From: Kaistia terrae
Lineage (GTDB): Bacteria; Pseudomonadota; Alphaproteobacteria; Rhizobiales; Kaistiaceae
Direction: 5' to 3'
NCBI RefSeq assembly: GCF_026344005.1
Contig: NZ_JAPKNH010000006.1
Location: forward strand, 1-64,000
Length of the DNA stretch: 64,000 nucleotides
A program made the position numbers and the translations under genes. The notes below the pieces were generated by a model. That model had not been told where the DNA came from. It did not search any database and saw only the letters and a program-made list of their open reading frames with translations. Positions 1-9,484 of the stretch are shown here, in pieces; within the stretch, counting starts at the first letter, position 1; every line of letters begins with the position of its first letter.

Positions 1-396
1 GAGGGGGAGGCGGGGGACTCTGCGGAGCCAATGTCGGCGCCGAACTCGACAGCCGCAGCACAAGACGCAGTCGCAGCAAGCAAGGCCCTCACCCAACCCT
101 CTCCCAAAGGGAGAGGGGGAGAAAGAGTGATAGTGGGGCGCGTAGTTGCCCTTACCGTCGAACTCTGTCGACGTTGCCGAGGCGCGAGATCAAACGACTT
201 GTGTTGCTGACTTGGCACGAGCTTGGCATGAACGATGACGTAACGGCGTGCGCGCGTTGACAGTTCTGTAATCTAGGTACACTAATTTCCCCTGATCATC
301 GAGGAAGCAAACCCGCGTGGGGCGTTTCCGCGATCTTTGTTTTTTGCCATGCGTCGCCCGTCTCCCACGGGCCTGGCGCTCACTGGATTGCCAATC
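1..396. other. Left-edge intergenic region
   Basis: I see no convincing gene before the RND adaptor start at 397; the long minus-strand frame here only mirrors the adaptor gene. The stretch holds one short family-A palindrome (85-121). A possible promoter for the efflux pair lies at 257-285: TTGACA at 257-262 followed after 17 bases by CACTAA at 280-285, or after 15 by TACACT. No divergent regulator gene is visible, so any TetR-type repressor for the pump would lie to the left of the window. Confidence 0.5.
85..121. repeat. Family-A REP-like palindrome
   Basis: CCCTCACCC is followed by CCTCTCCC, a 3-base loop and GGGAGAGG. The same sequence family recurs between genes through the whole window (for example 14634-14749, 34577-34785 and 58904-58954). 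Confidence 0.7.
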
Positions 397-1593
397 ATGA
401 AGCGGTTTATCCTTGCAACGATCCTGCTCGTCGTCGTCGTGGCGATCTGCGGCGGCTTGATTTGGTTCAATTTTTTCCGCGACAAGATGATTGAGCAGTT
501 CTTCGCCGGCATGAAGGCGCCCGTCGTCACCATTTCGGCGATCACGGTCGAGCCTCAGCAGTGGACGCCCGGCGTCGAGGCCGTGGGAACCGCGGTCGCC
601 GCCGAGGGCGTTGACGTTTCTGTGCAGGTCGGCGGTATCGTCGAGAAGATTCTGTTCAAGGCTAACGACAAGGTCGAGCAGGGACAGTTGCTCGTCCAGA
701 TCGATGACGCCGTCGAGCGCGCGGGTCTGGTCAGCGCCAATACTGCCGTCGCCGTAAGCCAGGACGCGCTGAGCCGCGCCCAGGCGCTGTTGCAGCGCAA
801 TGTCAGCACGGTTGCTTCGCTGCAGGATGCGCAGAACAACCTCGACAAGGCCAAGGGCGCCCTTACGCAGCTCGAAGCCACCCTCGACCAGAAGGCCATC
901 AAGGCCCCGTTCTCCGGCACCATCGGCATTCCGAAGATCGATGTTGGCCAGTACGTGCAGCCGGCAACGATCGTTGCGACGCTGCAGAATCTTGAGCAGA
1001 TGAAGGTCAACTTCAGCGTTCCCGAGCAGGAGCTTGCCTCTCTCAAGATTGGGCAGCCGGTTCGCTTTGGACTCAAGGAAGACGATCTGAACTTCACGGG
1101 CAAGATCACCGGCATCGACCCGAAGATCGACGCGGCGTCGCGGCTGGTTACCGTTCAGGCTCTGCTGGACAATCCGAACGAGACGTTGCGCCCTGGCCAG
1201 TTCATCCGGGTTCGCGTGGATCTGCCTGTCGAAGACAATGTCGTCGCGCTTCCGCAGACGGCGGTGACGATCAGCCTTTACGGTGCCTATGTCTATGCCG
1301 TTCAGCCAGCTCCGGCCGATCCGGCTGCGGCAAAGGCGGCGGATGCCAAGGCTCCTCAACCGGCTGACAGCAAGGCAGGGGATGCCGCGCCGGACCTCAT
1401 TGCGAAGCAGATATTCGTCAAGGTCGGCCGCCGCTCGGGCGATCTGATCGAGATCGTCGAGGGGGTCGAGCCGGGAATGAACATCGTCACTGCCGGACAG
1501 AACAAGCTTTCGAGCGGTAGCTCTGTCGCCATCGACAATTCCGTCCAGCCGATCAAGGGTGCCACCGTGAATCCGGAGGCTTCCAAGTCATGA
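397..1593 (+). CDS. RND efflux periplasmic adaptor subunit (MFP)
   Basis: Periplasmic adaptor linking an inner-membrane RND pump to an outer-membrane channel. The 398-aa product starts with a membrane anchor (about residues 4-26). It then has the biotinyl-lipoyl barrel-sandwich halves (near 75-100 and 185-200, the latter with KAPFSGTIG), a helical hairpin between them and beta-barrel domains after. An Ala/Asp/Pro-rich insert near residues 305-335 interrupts the membrane-proximal domain. I chose ATG 397, which precedes the anchor, over the upstream in-frame ATG 337. The stop overlaps the permease start by four bases, so the two are co-translated. Substrate is unknown. Confidence 0.9.
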   Translation: MKRFILATILLVVVVAICGGLIWFNFFRDKMIEQFFAGMKAPVVTISAITVEPQQWTPGVEAVGTAVAAEGVDVSVQVGGIVEKILFKANDKVEQGQLLVQIDDAVERAGLVSANTAVAVSQDALSRAQALLQRNVSTVASLQDAQNNLDKAKGALTQLEATLDQKAIKAPFSGTIGIPKIDVGQYVQPATIVATLQNLEQMKVNFSVPEQELASLKIGQPVRFGLKEDDLNFTGKITGIDPKIDAASRLVTVQALLDNPNETLRPGQFIRVRVDLPVEDNVVALPQTAVTISLYGAYVYAVQPAPADPAAAKAADAKAPQPADSKAGDAAPDLIAKQIFVKVGRRSGDLIEIVEGVEPGMNIVTAGQNKLSSGSSVAIDNSVQPIKGATVNPEASKS

Positions 1594-4500
1594 GCTTCTC
1601 CGAACTCTTTATCCGGCGGCCTGTCCTTGCGACGGTCGTCAGCCTGCTGATGCTGCTGCTGGGTGCGCAGGGCATCCTGTCGATGTCGATCCGCCAGTAT
1701 CCCAAGGTGGACGAGACGGTGGTGACCGTCACGACCGTCTATCCGGGCGCCAGCGCCGACGTGATCCAGGGGTTCATTACCTCCGCGATCGCGAAGTCGG
1801 TATCCTCCGCCGAAGGCGTTGACTACGTCACTTCGAAGAGCTCGCTCGGCGTGTCGACGGTCTCCGTCTTCATGCGACTGAACACCAACCCGGACAAGGC
1901 ACTGACCGAAGTCATCGCCAAGGTCCAGCAGGTGCGCGGCCAGTTGCCGGACGAGGCCGAGGATCCGGTGATCCAGAAGGGCACCGGTTTCCAGTTCGCG
2001 CTCATGTATCTCGCTGCCCGCAGCGAGACGATGAACGCACAGCAACTGACCGACTATCTGATCCGCGTGATCCAGCCGCGCTTCGCGACGGTCGACGGTG
2101 TCGCCAATGCCGAGATCCTCGGCGCGCAGGAATTCGCCATGCGCGTCTGGATCGATCCGGTCGCGCTCGCCTCGCGCAACATTACCGCGACCGAGGTGCT
2201 GACAGCGATTAAGGGATCGAACTTCCTGTCGGCTCCCGGCAAGACGAAGAACGAGTTCTACGCCTATTCGATCGAGGCGAAGACGACACTGCAGGACCCG
2301 GAAACGTTCGGTTCGCTGCCGATACGGGCGAACGGAGCCGATATCGTTCGTCTGCGCGACGTCGCAACCATCGAGCTTGCGGCCGCCTCGACCGACAGCG
2401 AAGTCCGGTTCAACGGCAAGGAAGGCGTGTTCCTCGGCATTTTCCAGACCCCGTCCGCCAACCCGCTGGACGTTGCTGCCGGTGTTCGCAAAGAGCTGCC
2501 GTTGATTGCCAACTCGCTTCCCGAAGGGATGCATATCGAGCTGGTCTATGACTCGACGGAGGCGATCAGTGCCTCGATCGAGGAGGTTATCCGGACGATT
2601 CTGGAGGCATCGGCCATCGTTGTGGTCGTGATCTTCCTGTTCCTGGGTTCGTTCCGCTCGGTCATCATTCCGATTGTCACGATCCCGCTTTCGCTGATCG
2701 GCGTGTGTTTCATTCTGTGGGCGCTTGGCTATTCGCTCAACACGCTGACCCTGCTCGCGATGGTGTTGGCCATCGGCCTCGTCGTCGATGACGCGATCGT
2801 GGTGGTGGAGAACATCCATCGTCACATCGAGGAGGGGCTGAAACCGATGCGTGCCGCGATCGTCGGCATGCAGGAGATCACCGGCGCGGTCATCACGATG
2901 ACGATCACGCTGGCGGCTGTGTATGCGCCGATGGCCTTTACACAGGGTGTCACGGGCGCGCTGTTCCGCGAGTTCTCGCTGACGCTCGCCGGTGCGGTGA
3001 TCCTGTCGGGCTTTGTGGCTTTGACGGTTTCGCCCATGATGTCCGCCCGCATTCTGAAGCCGGGTGGCGGGCGCATTCAGCATTTCATCGACAGCGTCTT
3101 CGAGCGTTTCAGCAACTGGTATGCGCGGCGGCTCGTGGGCTCGCTCAAGGTCCGCTCCATCACGTTGCTGATGGTGGCGGCTATCCTTGGCACCATGGTG
3201 TTCCTCTTCCTCAATACGGCTACCGAACTGGCGCCGGAGGAAGACGAAGGCGCGATGTTCTCGCTGATCACGGCGCCGCAATACGCGACGATCGACTACA
3301 CGCAGCTCTATGTCGACGAAATCGCCGAAAAGACCGCCGACATTCCGGAACGACAGGCGTTGTTCTCGATTGCCGGCTCAGGCTCGGCCAATTCGGCCTT
3401 CTCCGGCCTGGTACTGAAGCCCTGGGCGGAGCGTACGCGCTCGCAGGCCGAGGTTCAGGCGGAGGTGCAGGGCCGTCTCGACAAGGTTGCCGGCGTGCAG
3501 GCCTTCGTGTTTGCCGTGCCGTCGCTGCCGGGAACGGGCGGCGGGCTGCCGATCCAGTTCGTCGTGCAGTCGACGGAACCGGCAGACCGCGTCTATGCGG
3601 TGGCCGAGGAGATCAAGAACCGCGCCATGGCGTCGGGCAAGTTCATCGTGGTGCAGAACTCGCTCTCCTTCGATACGCCGAAGGTGAACGTGGTCATCGA
3701 CCGCAATCGCGCTGCCGCCCTGGGCATCTCGGTCGCCGAGATCGGCAACACGCTGACCTTGCTGGTCGGCGAAAACGGCATCTCGAAGTTCGATCGGGAG
3801 GCCCGCGCCTACGACATCATCACCCAGGTTCCGGAGAAGTACCGGCTCAATCCGGAAAGCCTCCAGACCTTCTTCGTTCGGTCGCAGGCGGGTGACATGG
3901 TGCCGTTGTCGGCGGTTGTCTCGATCAATACGGAAGGGTCCGCGCCGGCTATCGAGCAGTTCAACCAGCTGAATTCTGCGACGCTGGCCGCTCTGCCGAG
4001 ACCGACGGTGACATCGGGCGACGGCCTCGCAGAACTTCAGAAGATTGCCAGCGCGTCGCTGCCACCGGGCTATTTCATTGAATATGCCGGTCAGTCGCGC
4101 ACGGAACTCGAGACGGGCAATTCGCTGCTGATCGTCTTCGGCCTCGCCATCGTCGTCATCTATCTGGTGCTGGCGGCGCAGTTCGAGAGCTTCCGCGATC
4201 CGCTGATCATCATGATGTCGGTGCCGCTTTCGATCTTCGGCGCACTCATCCCGCTCAATCTGGGCTTGGCGTCGCTGAACATCTATTCGCAGGTGGGCCT
4301 GATTACGCTTGTCGGATTGATCACGAAGCACGGCATTCTGATGGTGGAGTTCGCCAACCAGCAGCGTGAAGAGCGCGGTCTCAACCGACATGATGCGATC
4401 GTCGAGGCGGCGCGCGTGCGTCTCCGCCCGATCCTGATGACGACGGCCGCCATGGTCTTTGGCGTGGTGCCGCTGCTGTTCGCGGAAGGCGCCGGCGCCA

Positions 4501-4676
4501 AGGCCCGTTTCTCGATGGGACTTGTCATTGCGACCGGCATGTCGATTGGAACGGTGTTCACGCTGTTCGTTGTGCCGATGTTCTACACCTACCTGTCCAG
4601 CGCTCATGCCAAGCGCGAGGATGACGATGAGGCGCCGGCCGTCTCGGGGACAACAGCACCCGCGCCGGCCCATTAG
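1590..4676 (+). CDS. RND efflux permease (HAE1/AcrB-like)
   Basis: Proton-driven inner-membrane drug or metabolite exporter of 1028 aa, the usual AcrB-family length, with twelve membrane segments and two large periplasmic loops. The proton-relay residues are recognisable: the Asp pair in VVDDAIVVVENI of TM4 and the Lys in ITKHGILMVEF of TM10. The start overlaps the adaptor stop (ATGA), so this is a two-gene operon. No outer-membrane factor follows, so a TolC-like partner must be encoded elsewhere. A short acidic, Ala/Pro-rich C-terminal tail ends the protein. Confidence 0.95.
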   Translation: MSFSELFIRRPVLATVVSLLMLLLGAQGILSMSIRQYPKVDETVVTVTTVYPGASADVIQGFITSAIAKSVSSAEGVDYVTSKSSLGVSTVSVFMRLNTNPDKALTEVIAKVQQVRGQLPDEAEDPVIQKGTGFQFALMYLAARSETMNAQQLTDYLIRVIQPRFATVDGVANAEILGAQEFAMRVWIDPVALASRNITATEVLTAIKGSNFLSAPGKTKNEFYAYSIEAKTTLQDPETFGSLPIRANGADIVRLRDVATIELAAASTDSEVRFNGKEGVFLGIFQTPSANPLDVAAGVRKELPLIANSLPEGMHIELVYDSTEAISASIEEVIRTILEASAIVVVVIFLFLGSFRSVIIPIVTIPLSLIGVCFILWALGYSLNTLTLLAMVLAIGLVVDDAIVVVENIHRHIEEGLKPMRAAIVGMQEITGAVITMTITLAAVYAPMAFTQGVTGALFREFSLTLAGAVILSGFVALTVSPMMSARILKPGGGRIQHFIDSVFERFSNWYARRLVGSLKVRSITLLMVAAILGTMVFLFLNTATELAPEEDEGAMFSLITAPQYATIDYTQLYVDEIAEKTADIPERQALFSIAGSGSANSAFSGLVLKPWAERTRSQAEVQAEVQGRLDKVAGVQAFVFAVPSLPGTGGGLPIQFVVQSTEPADRVYAVAEEIKNRAMASGKFIVVQNSLSFDTPKVNVVIDRNRAAALGISVAEIGNTLTLLVGENGISKFDREARAYDIITQVPEKYRLNPESLQTFFVRSQAGDMVPLSAVVSINTEGSAPAIEQFNQLNSATLAALPRPTVTSGDGLAELQKIASASLPPGYFIEYAGQSRTELETGNSLLIVFGLAIVVIYLVLAAQFESFRDPLIIMMSVPLSIFGALIPLNLGLASLNIYSQVGLITLVGLITKHGILMVEFANQQREERGLNRHDAIVEAARVRLRPILMTTAAMVFGVVPLLFAEGAGAKARFSMGLVIATGMSIGTVFTLFVVPMFYTYLSSAHAKREDDDEAPAVSGTTAPAPAH

Positions 4677-4701
4677 GGCCGGTCACAATAATCTTGGAGA
4701 G

Positions 4702-4725
4702 CGGCGCCTGCGGGCGCCGTTTTCT
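4702..4725 (+). terminator. Intrinsic terminator after the RND operon
   Basis: A 7-bp stem CGGCGCC/GGCGCCG with loop TGCG is followed by TTTTCTT, 25 bases after the permease stop and 36 bases before the chromate transporter gene. Confidence 0.8.
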
Positions 4726-4760
4726 TGAGGCTGTCATGAAAGGCGGTACAGGCTATCGCC

Positions 4761-5990
4761 ATGAATGAACCGTTGCCAACCACGCGCCCGATTGGCGCTC
4801 CACCAGCCGACAGCGCCGTACCGGCCGGGCGTGTCTTCCGCGAATTCCTGCGCCTCGGCCTGACGTCGTTTGGCGGCCCCGTGGCGCATATCGGCTATTT
4901 TCGCCATCGCTTTGTCGATCGCTTGAAGTGGGTCGACGAGGCATCCTTTGCCGATCTGGTGGCGCTTTGCCAGTTTCTTCCGGGACCGGCCTCAAGCCAG
5001 GTCGGCATGGCCATCGGGCTGGAAAAGGCCGGTCTTGCTGGCGCGCTCGCGGCGTTCGTCGGGTTTACGCTGCCTTCGGCCGTCATCATGGCGCTTCTCG
5101 CGCTCGGGCTCAGTTCCACCGGTGGACTGATGGATGCCGGCGTCTTGTCGGGGCTCGCCATCGTCGCCGTCGCGGTCGTCGCGGAGGCGGTGCGCGGCAT
5201 GGCGCTGTCCCTCGCCACGGGGCGGCTGCTGGGCAGCATAGCGCTTGCGGCTATGGCATTAGCGCTACTCTTGCCTGGAAGCCTCGCTCAGATTGCAATC
5301 CTGCTGGGCGGCGGCCTCGTTGGATATCAGTTCGCCCGGCCGCCCGCTCGTTCCGCCGATTTCGCGTCCGGCGAGGATCTATCGAGACGCGTGGGCGTCG
5401 TGGCGCTCGCGCTGTTCGTCGTGCTGCTCATTGGCCTGCCAATCCTTGCTGCCGCGACGCATTCAGAAAGCGTCTCTCTGGCAAGCGGGCTGTACCGCGC
5501 CGGCGCGCTCGTCTTCGGCGGCGGACATGTCGTGCTGCCGTTGCTGGAGGATTCCGTGGTGGCGTCGGGGCTGGTTTCGCAGCAGGCTTTCGTCGCCGGC
5601 TATGGCGCTGCGCAGGCGATGCCGGGTCCCCTGTTCAGCCTGTCGGCCTATCTGGGCGTCGCGGCTGCCGTGCCGACGCCGATGATCGGCGGAGCGCTTG
5701 CGGTGCTTGCCTTGTTTGCGCCGGCCTTCCTGTTGGTCGTCGGCGTCCTGCCATTCTGGCGGCAGTTGCAGCGGGTCGAGGCAGTTCGCCGCGCTCTCGT
5801 CGGCGTTAACGCGGCGGTTGTGGGGCTGCTGGCGGCGGCGCTCTACGATCCGGTATTCACCACCGCAATCCATGGCGGGCGCGATCTCGCCTTCGCGGTC
5901 CTCTGCTATGCGCTGCTCGTGTTCGCGCGGATACCGGCCTGGTCGGTCGTGCTAATGGCGGCCGGCACCGGCTGGGTCATCGGCGGCTGA
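4761..5990 (+). CDS. chrA: Chromate efflux transporter, ChrA family
   Basis: Inner-membrane CHR-family transporter that extrudes chromate. The 409-aa protein is the long two-domain form, made of two homologous halves. The first begins with LRLGLTSFGGP near residue 30 and the second with a related FGGGHVVLPLLED segment near residue 255, each followed by hydrophobic helices. It stands alone, with no chrB or other chromate regulator nearby, and is separated from the RND pair by a terminator. It converges on the emrB-like gene with a 44-bp gap. Chromate as substrate is inferred from the family; sulfate-related anions are possible. Confidence 0.88.
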   Translation: MNEPLPTTRPIGAPPADSAVPAGRVFREFLRLGLTSFGGPVAHIGYFRHRFVDRLKWVDEASFADLVALCQFLPGPASSQVGMAIGLEKAGLAGALAAFVGFTLPSAVIMALLALGLSSTGGLMDAGVLSGLAIVAVAVVAEAVRGMALSLATGRLLGSIALAAMALALLLPGSLAQIAILLGGGLVGYQFARPPARSADFASGEDLSRRVGVVALALFVVLLIGLPILAAATHSESVSLASGLYRAGALVFGGGHVVLPLLEDSVVASGLVSQQAFVAGYGAAQAMPGPLFSLSAYLGVAAAVPTPMIGGALAVLALFAPAFLLVVGVLPFWRQLQRVEAVRRALVGVNAAVVGLLAAALYDPVFTTAIHGGRDLAFAVLCYALLVFARIPAWSVVLMAAGTGWVIGG

Positions 5991-6034
5991 GGCACTTGCC
6001 GGCAATATTGCTGCCGTGCCGGCGCGCTCCTTCC

Positions 6035-7552
6035 TCAGTCGAGGGCGACGTGCTCCGCCGGGCCCTTTTGCGGTTTGTAGCGCATGAAGGCGAGCAGCGG
6101 GATCGTCGCCAGCGTGATGAACATCATCAGCTTGAAATCGTCGATATAGGCGATAAAGGTCGCGTCGCGGGTGATGACCGCGTTCAACTGTGCCAGGGCC
6201 TCGAGATTTCCCGCCGCTGCGTCGGCCGGCAGCGCCGGATTGAACGGCGTCACGTGGCCGGCCAGGACTTCGTGGTTCACCTGGGTGTTTTGCGCAAGCA
6301 GCGTCGCGACCAGCGACACGCCAATCGACGAACCCAGATTGCGGACGAGGCTGAACAGGCTGGCCGCATCCGTCCGCCAGTGTGGCGGCAAGGTCGCAAA
6401 GGCGATCGTCGACAGCGGTACAAAGACGAAGCCGAGGCCGAAACCCTGAACGACGCCGGTCAGCATGAACGGCCAGGAATCCATGACCTGCGCCCAGGTC
6501 GTCATCTCATAGAGCGACCATGTCGTCGCCCCGAGCCCGACAAGGATCAAGATACGCGGGTCGACCTTGCCCATCAATCGGCCGACGACGATCATCGCTA
6601 TCATGGTGCCAACGCCGCGCGGCGCCAGGATCATGCCGGTGGTGACGACGGGGTAGCCGTAGAGGTTCTGCAGCATGGGCGGCAACAGCGCCATCGTTGC
6701 CAGCAGGATGATGCCGATGATGAAGATGAAGATCAGGCCGGTGACGAAGTTGCGGTCTTTGAAAATGTGCGGGTCGATGAAGGTATTCTTGGCCGTCGCC
6801 ATGTGAATGGTGAAGACCCAGAAGCCGATCGCCATCAGCGCCACCTCGATCAGGATCTCGGGCGAGGCGAACCAGTCGAGCTGCTCGCCACGGTCGAGCA
6901 TCATCTGCAAGGCGCCGATGCCGAGGCTCAGGAACGCGAAGCCGAAGAAATCGAACTTGCGAATACGCAGCGGTCCCTCCGGCATGAAAGCGCCGATGCC
7001 GAGAAAGGCGATGATGCCGACGGGCAGGTTGATGAAGAACACCCAGCGCCAGTTAAAGGCGTCGGTCAGCCAGCCGCCGAGGGTCGGTCCGATGATCGGG
7101 CCCACCATGATACCGGCGCCCCACATCGCCATCGCCTGGCCGTGCTTCTCCTTTGGATTGATATTCAAGAGTACGGATTGTGACAGCGGTACAAGCGCCG
7201 CGCCAAACAGGCCCTGCAGGATCCGGAAGCCGACCATCTGCGTCAGACTGCCGGACAGGCCGCACAGCATCGAGGCGAGGGTGAAGCCGGCCACGCAGGT
7301 CATGAACAGGCGCTTGATGCCGATCTGGTCGGCCAGCCAGCCGGTGATCGGCGTCGCGATGGCGGCGGCGACGATGTAGGAGGTCAGGACCCAGGTAATG
7401 GTGTCCTGCGCCGCGCCGAGCGAGCCCTGCATCGAGGGCAGGGCGACATTGGCGATCGTCGTGTCGAGAACCTGCATGATCGTGGCGAGCATGATCGACA
7501 CGGTGATCAAGCCACGATTGTGGACCGTTGGCGGCGAAGTGGACGCGCTCAT
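6035..7552 (-). CDS. DHA2-family MFS multidrug efflux permease (EmrB-like)
   Basis: Drug/proton antiporter with about 14 membrane segments; 505 aa matches the DHA2/EmrB family. The family motif LDTTIANVALP is present near residue 29, followed by WLADQIGIKRLF at the loop 2-3 position. It is the last gene of a minus-strand operon (MarR regulator, EmrA-like adaptor, permease), 27 bp behind the adaptor. With the adaptor it should form an EmrAB-type pump across the envelope. Substrates cannot be told from sequence. Confidence 0.92.
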   Translation of the reverse strand: MSASTSPPTVHNRGLITVSIMLATIMQVLDTTIANVALPSMQGSLGAAQDTITWVLTSYIVAAAIATPITGWLADQIGIKRLFMTCVAGFTLASMLCGLSGSLTQMVGFRILQGLFGAALVPLSQSVLLNINPKEKHGQAMAMWGAGIMVGPIIGPTLGGWLTDAFNWRWVFFINLPVGIIAFLGIGAFMPEGPLRIRKFDFFGFAFLSLGIGALQMMLDRGEQLDWFASPEILIEVALMAIGFWVFTIHMATAKNTFIDPHIFKDRNFVTGLIFIFIIGIILLATMALLPPMLQNLYGYPVVTTGMILAPRGVGTMIAMIVVGRLMGKVDPRILILVGLGATTWSLYEMTTWAQVMDSWPFMLTGVVQGFGLGFVFVPLSTIAFATLPPHWRTDAASLFSLVRNLGSSIGVSLVATLLAQNTQVNHEVLAGHVTPFNPALPADAAAGNLEALAQLNAVITRDATFIAYIDDFKLMMFITLATIPLLAFMRYKPQKGPAEHVALD

Positions 7553-7579
7553 TCTGGCGACTTTCCGGGTCCCGGCGTC

Positions 7580-8764
7580 TTAGTTGGTCGCCGGGGTTCC
7601 CGCTGGAGCACTGGCGTCGGCGGCGATGGCGTGGCCGAAGCCAGGCAACGTCCGCTTGTATTCGGTATCGACTTCCACCGAGGCGCTGAGGCCCGTGCGA
7701 AGCGTCGAGAAGTCGACGGCGCCCTCAAGGCGCAGTCGGACCGGCACGCGCTGCACGACCTTGACCCAGTTGCCGGTGGCGTTCTGCGCCGGCAGCAGGG
7801 AGAAGGCGGAGCCGGTGCCGGCGTTGATCGATTCAACGCGCGCCGTGAACGGGCGGCCGGGATAGGTGTCGAAGGTTACGGTCGCCGTCTGCCCCACCTT
7901 CATGTGCGTCAGGTCGGTTTCCTTGAAATTCGCTTCGACATAGGTCGTGGCCGTCTCGACGAGGCTCAACAGCCCCATCGGCGCCATCGACGGATTGGTC
8001 ACATACTGACCGACGCGGAGGCGATCCGTCTGCGACACGACACCGTCGCTGGGGGCGAAAACAGACGTTTCCTTCAGAGCCAGCGCCGCTGTCTCCTGCG
8101 CAGCGGTCGCCTGCATCACTGTCGGATGTTCATCGGTCTTGATGTCGGGATTGCCGACGAGCGCGGTCAATGCGCCGGCCACTCGCTCCCGCGATTGGGC
8201 GAGGGTTTGCTCGGCGGTGCGCAGGGTGTTCTGGGCGGTGTCAAAATCGGCGTTCGAGGCTACGCCACGCGCCAGAAGATCCTTCTGCCGCTGGAAGGCC
8301 TTTTGTTGATAGGCCAGGGTATCCTGGCTCGACGTCTGTTCGGCGAGCGCCTGCTGGTAGCTTGAACGCAACTGCTCGACCTGCAGCCTGGCGACGGCGA
8401 CAGCCGCGTCTGCTTGGCGGAGCGCCAGCTTGTAGGGTTCGGAATCGATGCGGAAGAGCAGGTCGCCCTTCTTGACATGGTCGTTCTCGTGGACAGCCAC
8501 TTCGACGATCCGGCCCGGCTGGTCGGCCGTGATGGTCACGCGATTCTGTTCGAGATAGGCGTTGTCGGTCGAGGCGTAGCGTCCGCCGGTAAGCCAGAGA
8601 TAGCCGCCGCCCACCGCCAGGATGATCGGCAAAGCCAGCATCAGGATAACGCGTGAGCTACCGCGTTTCTTGGCCGGCGCGCTTTCAATGACGGCTAGTT
8701 GCGGGATGCGGGACGTGTCCTTGTTGGACCCCGGCGTTTCGCGCGCGTCTGCCTCGGCAGTCAT
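7580..8764 (-). CDS. HlyD/EmrA-family membrane fusion protein
   Basis: Periplasmic adaptor of the DHA2 pump, 394 aa. A cytoplasmic N-terminus of about 35 residues precedes a single membrane helix (about 36-57). Then comes the split lipoyl domain (ITADQPGRIVEVAVHENDHV near 82) with a long coiled-coil hairpin between its halves, and a beta-barrel. This is the EmrA layout, distinct from the RND adaptor at the left edge. It begins 2 bp after the regulator's stop, so the two are translationally coupled. Confidence 0.9.
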   Translation of the reverse strand: MTAEADARETPGSNKDTSRIPQLAVIESAPAKKRGSSRVILMLALPIILAVGGGYLWLTGGRYASTDNAYLEQNRVTITADQPGRIVEVAVHENDHVKKGDLLFRIDSEPYKLALRQADAAVAVARLQVEQLRSSYQQALAEQTSSQDTLAYQQKAFQRQKDLLARGVASNADFDTAQNTLRTAEQTLAQSRERVAGALTALVGNPDIKTDEHPTVMQATAAQETAALALKETSVFAPSDGVVSQTDRLRVGQYVTNPSMAPMGLLSLVETATTYVEANFKETDLTHMKVGQTATVTFDTYPGRPFTARVESINAGTGSAFSLLPAQNATGNWVKVVQRVPVRLRLEGAVDFSTLRTGLSASVEVDTEYKRTLPGFGHAIAADASAPAGTPATN

Positions 8765-8766
8765 AT

Positions 8767-9339
8767 CTAGGCTTTCTGAGGGATCTTCGTAGCGAAGTTC
8801 TTCGTTGTCAGCTTCTTGGCTGCCGGATCCTTGGCTGCCAGATCCTTGGTAGCCGGATTGGGGCGTTCGCCATCGCAGATCGGGTCGATGACAATCGCGT
8901 CAACGCCCCGGCTTGCCATGTTGCAGCGCATCTTGCTGAGCAAGCGGATCAGCACCTCGGCTTCGTCCGGCGAAATTCCCTCAAGCGCCGTGTCGATCAC
9001 CTGATTGCCGATGACCTTCATCTGGTCCAGGAGAGGGCTCACGCTTTCCGTCAGATGCAGGCGACGGGCCCGGCGGTCGGCCGGATCGGGAACGCGCGCG
9101 ACATAGCCCATCGCTTCCAGCCGGTCGATATGGCGGGAAAGCGTGATCGGCTCGACGTCCAGCGCTTCGGCGACCGAGGCCTGGTTCGATCCCTGATTGT
9201 GAAAGAGATACGCTAAGACCTGCCACTGCGCCCGCGTCAGGCCGCAAGTCTGCCCCCGGTGATCGAACGCACGACGGACCAGCCGAGCGACGTCGTTGAC
9301 CAGGAATCCGAGATGCTTTTCTGAGGGCGGAGTATTCAT
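8767..9339 (-). CDS. MarR-family transcriptional regulator of the efflux operon
   Basis: Winged-helix dimer, probably autorepressing this three-gene operon and released by pump substrates. The 190-aa product has the MarR DNA-binding core (LTRAQWQVLAYLF near 40, then VEPITLSRHIDRLEAMG, then the wing DPADRRARRL). I prefer ATG 9339 over 9375 because a plausible promoter (TTGCGT, 17-bp spacer, TATAGA at 9347-9352) ends next to it, which would make the mRNA nearly leaderless. The C-terminal 30 residues are an unusual Lys/Ala/Thr repeat (ATKDLAAKDPAAKKLTTK and so on), not part of the MarR fold. Confidence 0.88.
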   Translation of the reverse strand: MNTPPSEKHLGFLVNDVARLVRRAFDHRGQTCGLTRAQWQVLAYLFHNQGSNQASVAEALDVEPITLSRHIDRLEAMGYVARVPDPADRRARRLHLTESVSPLLDQMKVIGNQVIDTALEGISPDEAEVLIRLLSKMRCNMASRGVDAIVIDPICDGERPNPATKDLAAKDPAAKKLTTKNFATKIPQKA

Positions 9340-9346
9340 GCATCTA

Positions 9347-9375
9347 TCTATAATAAGCTCCCTCATATTACGCAA
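9347..9375 (-). promoter_or_regulatory. Candidate promoter of the marR-emrAB operon
   Basis: On the minus strand TTGCGT (9375-9370) and TATAGA (9352-9347) are separated by 17 bases in an AT-rich patch that stands out from the G+C-rich surroundings. Predicted initiation falls at or next to ATG 9339. The same patch contains TATAAT on the plus strand (9349-9354), without a good -35. Confidence 0.35.
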
Positions 9376-9484
9376 TGTGAGTCTGTTGTGGCGCGAGGTT
9401 GCCGAACCGCAGATAGGCTGGATTTCGTCAGCTGAGCAGGCTAAATCGTTTCAACCCGCCTTGCTCCCCATCCATCGGCCGTCC

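Noticed and set aside
190-1359. Long minus-strand frame (389 codons) over the RND adaptor gene
   Set aside because: It is antisense to a clear adaptor gene, Arg/Asp-rich with no recognisable domain, and typical of high-G+C shadow frames. The same holds for the frames opposite the RND permease (1356-3281, 3378-4673) and ileS (14641-18144).
5996-7183. Plus-strand frame opposite the EmrB-like gene
   Set aside because: Composition is dominated by Arg, Asp, His and Gln, as expected from reading a membrane-protein gene backwards; the minus-strand protein has clear MFS motifs.
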